Origin: Solirubrobacteraceae bacterium
GTDB taxonomy: Bacteria > Actinomycetota > Thermoleophilia > Solirubrobacterales > Solirubrobacteraceae
DNA: 5,145 nucleotides
Direction of reading: 5' to 3'
NCBI GenBank assembly: GCA_019683665.1
Contig: JADGIB010000262.1
Span: forward strand, 1-5,145
Within the stretch, counting starts at the first letter, position 1, and each line of letters opens with the position of its first letter. The position numbers and the translations under genes are program-made. Positions 3,991 to 5,145 of this stretch are shown in pieces. Below the pieces are notes generated by a model. That model did not search any database, was not told the origin of the DNA, and saw nothing but the letters and a program-made list of their open reading frames with translations.

Positions 3991-5145
3991 TTGCTCTCCC
4001 TACGCCGCTGTTCCGACTGGCCCATCGCCGGCCGGCTCGCCGCCGGGTTCGGCGTGATCTGCGCGGTGCTCGCCGCGGTCGTGGTCATCGGCTGGGTCTC
4101 GCTCGAGAAGGCTCGCGACGGCTCGAAGGAGGTCGCGCAGCTCGCCCAGCTCAACGACGGCTTCCGCACGTTCCAGACGCAGGTCGCGTCGATGCAGAAC
4201 CTCGCGACCCAGGTCGCCGCCTACGCGCAGTCCGGCGACGAGTCCGGCGCCGGGCGCCAGGCGCACGAGATGTTCACCCAGGTGCTCGCGGACACGAGCG
4301 ACGCGGAGATCGCCGCGATGCGCCGGCAGCTCACGCCGAGCGAGCAGCAGCTCATGGACGCGATCGGCGAGCCGATCGAGAAGTTCATGGCCAACGAGGC
4401 CGAGATGTTCGAGGCCTACCAGGCCGGCGACCTCGACAAGGGCAACCAGATCGCGCTCTCCAACCCGCAGTACGCGCAGGAGACGAACGAGATCACCGGC
4501 CGGCTCGCCGCGTCGATCAACGCGCGCCAGAAGGCGAAGACCCAGGAGGTCCAGGACGAGACCGCGGCCGCCCGGCGCCTGATGCTCATCCTCGGCATCG
4601 CCGCGCTCGTCGTCGCTGCCGCCGTCGGGTTCGTGATCGCGCGCAGCATCCGCCGGCCCGCCCGGCAGATGGTCGCCGCCGCCCACGGCCTGGCCGAGGG
4701 CGACGTCGAGCAGGAGATCGAGCTGCGCTCCCGCGACGAGCTCGGCCAGATGGCCGACGCGTTCCGCGGCGTCATCGCCTACCAGCGCGGCCTCGCCGGG
4801 GCGGCCCAGCGCGTCGCCGACGGCGATCTCACCGTCGAGGTCGAGCCGAAGTCCGAGCGCGACACGCTGGGCCGCGCGTTCGCGACGATGCTCGCGAGCG
4901 TCCGCGAGGTCGTCGGCCGCATGTCGCAGACGGCGGCCCACCTGGCCGAGGCCAGCCAGCAGATGGCGAGCACCTCCGAGGAGGCGGGCCGCGCGGTGGG
5001 CGAGATCGCCCACGCCGTGGGCGAGGTGGCCTCGGGCGCCGAGCGCCAGGTGCGGACCGTCGACGAGACGCGGGTGACGGCCGAGCAGACGGCGATCGCC
5101 GCCCAGGAGGCGCGCGAGCTGGCCGACCAGGGCGCCCGCACCTCG
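3991..5145 (+). CDS. Methyl-accepting chemotaxis protein, 3' end cut by the window
   Basis: 385 residues are visible of an inner-membrane chemoreceptor that senses ligands outside and controls CheA inside. A short basic N-terminus (MLSLRRC) leads into transmembrane helix 1 (about 11-34). A helical extracytoplasmic sensor of the four-helix-bundle type follows (about 36-195; ligand unknown, no Cache or PAS motifs). Transmembrane helix 2 is LMLILGIAALVVAAAVGFVI (197-216). HAMP 1 (about 217-266) has P223, GD 237-238 and DELG 249-252. A second HAMP-like unit (about 268-311) has ADGDL 276-280 and RDTLGRAF 290-297. The signalling helix begins at about 312 with ASQQMASTSEEAGRAVGEIA. The frame is open at the right edge; the conserved tip and second methylation helix lie outside. 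It starts at TTG with GAGGGAAGGA 6 bases before it, and is probably expressed from a motility-type promoter. Confidence 0.92.
   Translation, partial: MLSLRRCSDWPIAGRLAAGFGVICAVLAAVVVIGWVSLEKARDGSKEVAQLAQLNDGFRTFQTQVASMQNLATQVAAYAQSGDESGAGRQAHEMFTQVLADTSDAEIAAMRRQLTPSEQQLMDAIGEPIEKFMANEAEMFEAYQAGDLDKGNQIALSNPQYAQETNEITGRLAASINARQKAKTQEVQDETAAARRLMLILGIAALVVAAAVGFVIARSIRRPARQMVAAAHGLAEGDVEQEIELRSRDELGQMADAFRGVIAYQRGLAGAAQRVADGDLTVEVEPKSERDTLGRAFATMLASVREVVGRMSQTAAHLAEASQQMASTSEEAGRAVGEIAHAVGEVASGAERQVRTVDETRVTAEQTAIAAQEARELADQGARTS

Noticed and set aside
1734..4169. Open frame of 811 codons on the minus strand
   Set aside because: It crosses three well-supported genes in other frames and reads as Arg/Ala/Leu-rich low-complexity protein without any family motif. 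Long open shadow frames are normal in GC-rich DNA.
4000..5013. Open frame of 337 codons on the minus strand
   Set aside because: It is antisense to the chemoreceptor gene. Its repetitive Leu/Gly/Arg/Asp composition is the complement of chemoreceptor heptads, not a real protein.

Overview
This is a GC-rich bacterial chromosomal segment. Nearly every third codon position in the real genes is G or C, and start codons include TTG and possibly GTG. Codon style and gene content (an acyl-CoA dehydrogenase, a YciF-type ferritin-like protein with a basic tail, a chemoreceptor with a GCCGATA promoter element) suggest a motile high-GC actinobacterium. The Thermoleophilia/Solirubrobacterales are my best guess. 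That placement is inference, as no marker gene is present. There are no RNA genes, mobile elements or CRISPR repeats that I can support.

Layout: positions 1-80 are an odd homopolymer-rich stretch that looks like a poor contig end. Three minus-strand genes follow, read right to left: a small helical protein of unknown function (about 1435-1752), an SCP2-like small protein (1034-1414), and agmatine deiminase (81-1037), whose start overlaps the preceding stop by 4 bases. A gap of 91 bases, holding a perfect 28-base palindrome, separates this group from the acyl-CoA dehydrogenase gene upstream (1844-3043, minus). That gene is transcribed divergently, across a 91-base intergenic region, from a plus-strand DUF892/YciF ferritin-like gene (3135-3881). 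After 109 bases containing a sigma-28-like -10 element, a methyl-accepting chemotaxis protein gene starts at a TTG with a strong Shine-Dalgarno (3991) and runs off the right edge.

How they fit together: the agmatine deiminase group would turn agmatine into N-carbamoylputrescine, in putrescine synthesis or nitrogen scavenging. The partner amidase is not in the window. The acyl-CoA dehydrogenase belongs to fatty-acid or branched-chain acyl-CoA oxidation. The ferritin-like protein suggests stress or iron handling, possibly at DNA. The chemoreceptor belongs to a motility regulon. I see no single integrated system and no strong evidence of an undescribed one. The most distinctive points are the histone-H1-like tail on the ferritin-like protein, the tandem HAMP chemoreceptor with a motility-type promoter element, and the long palindrome.
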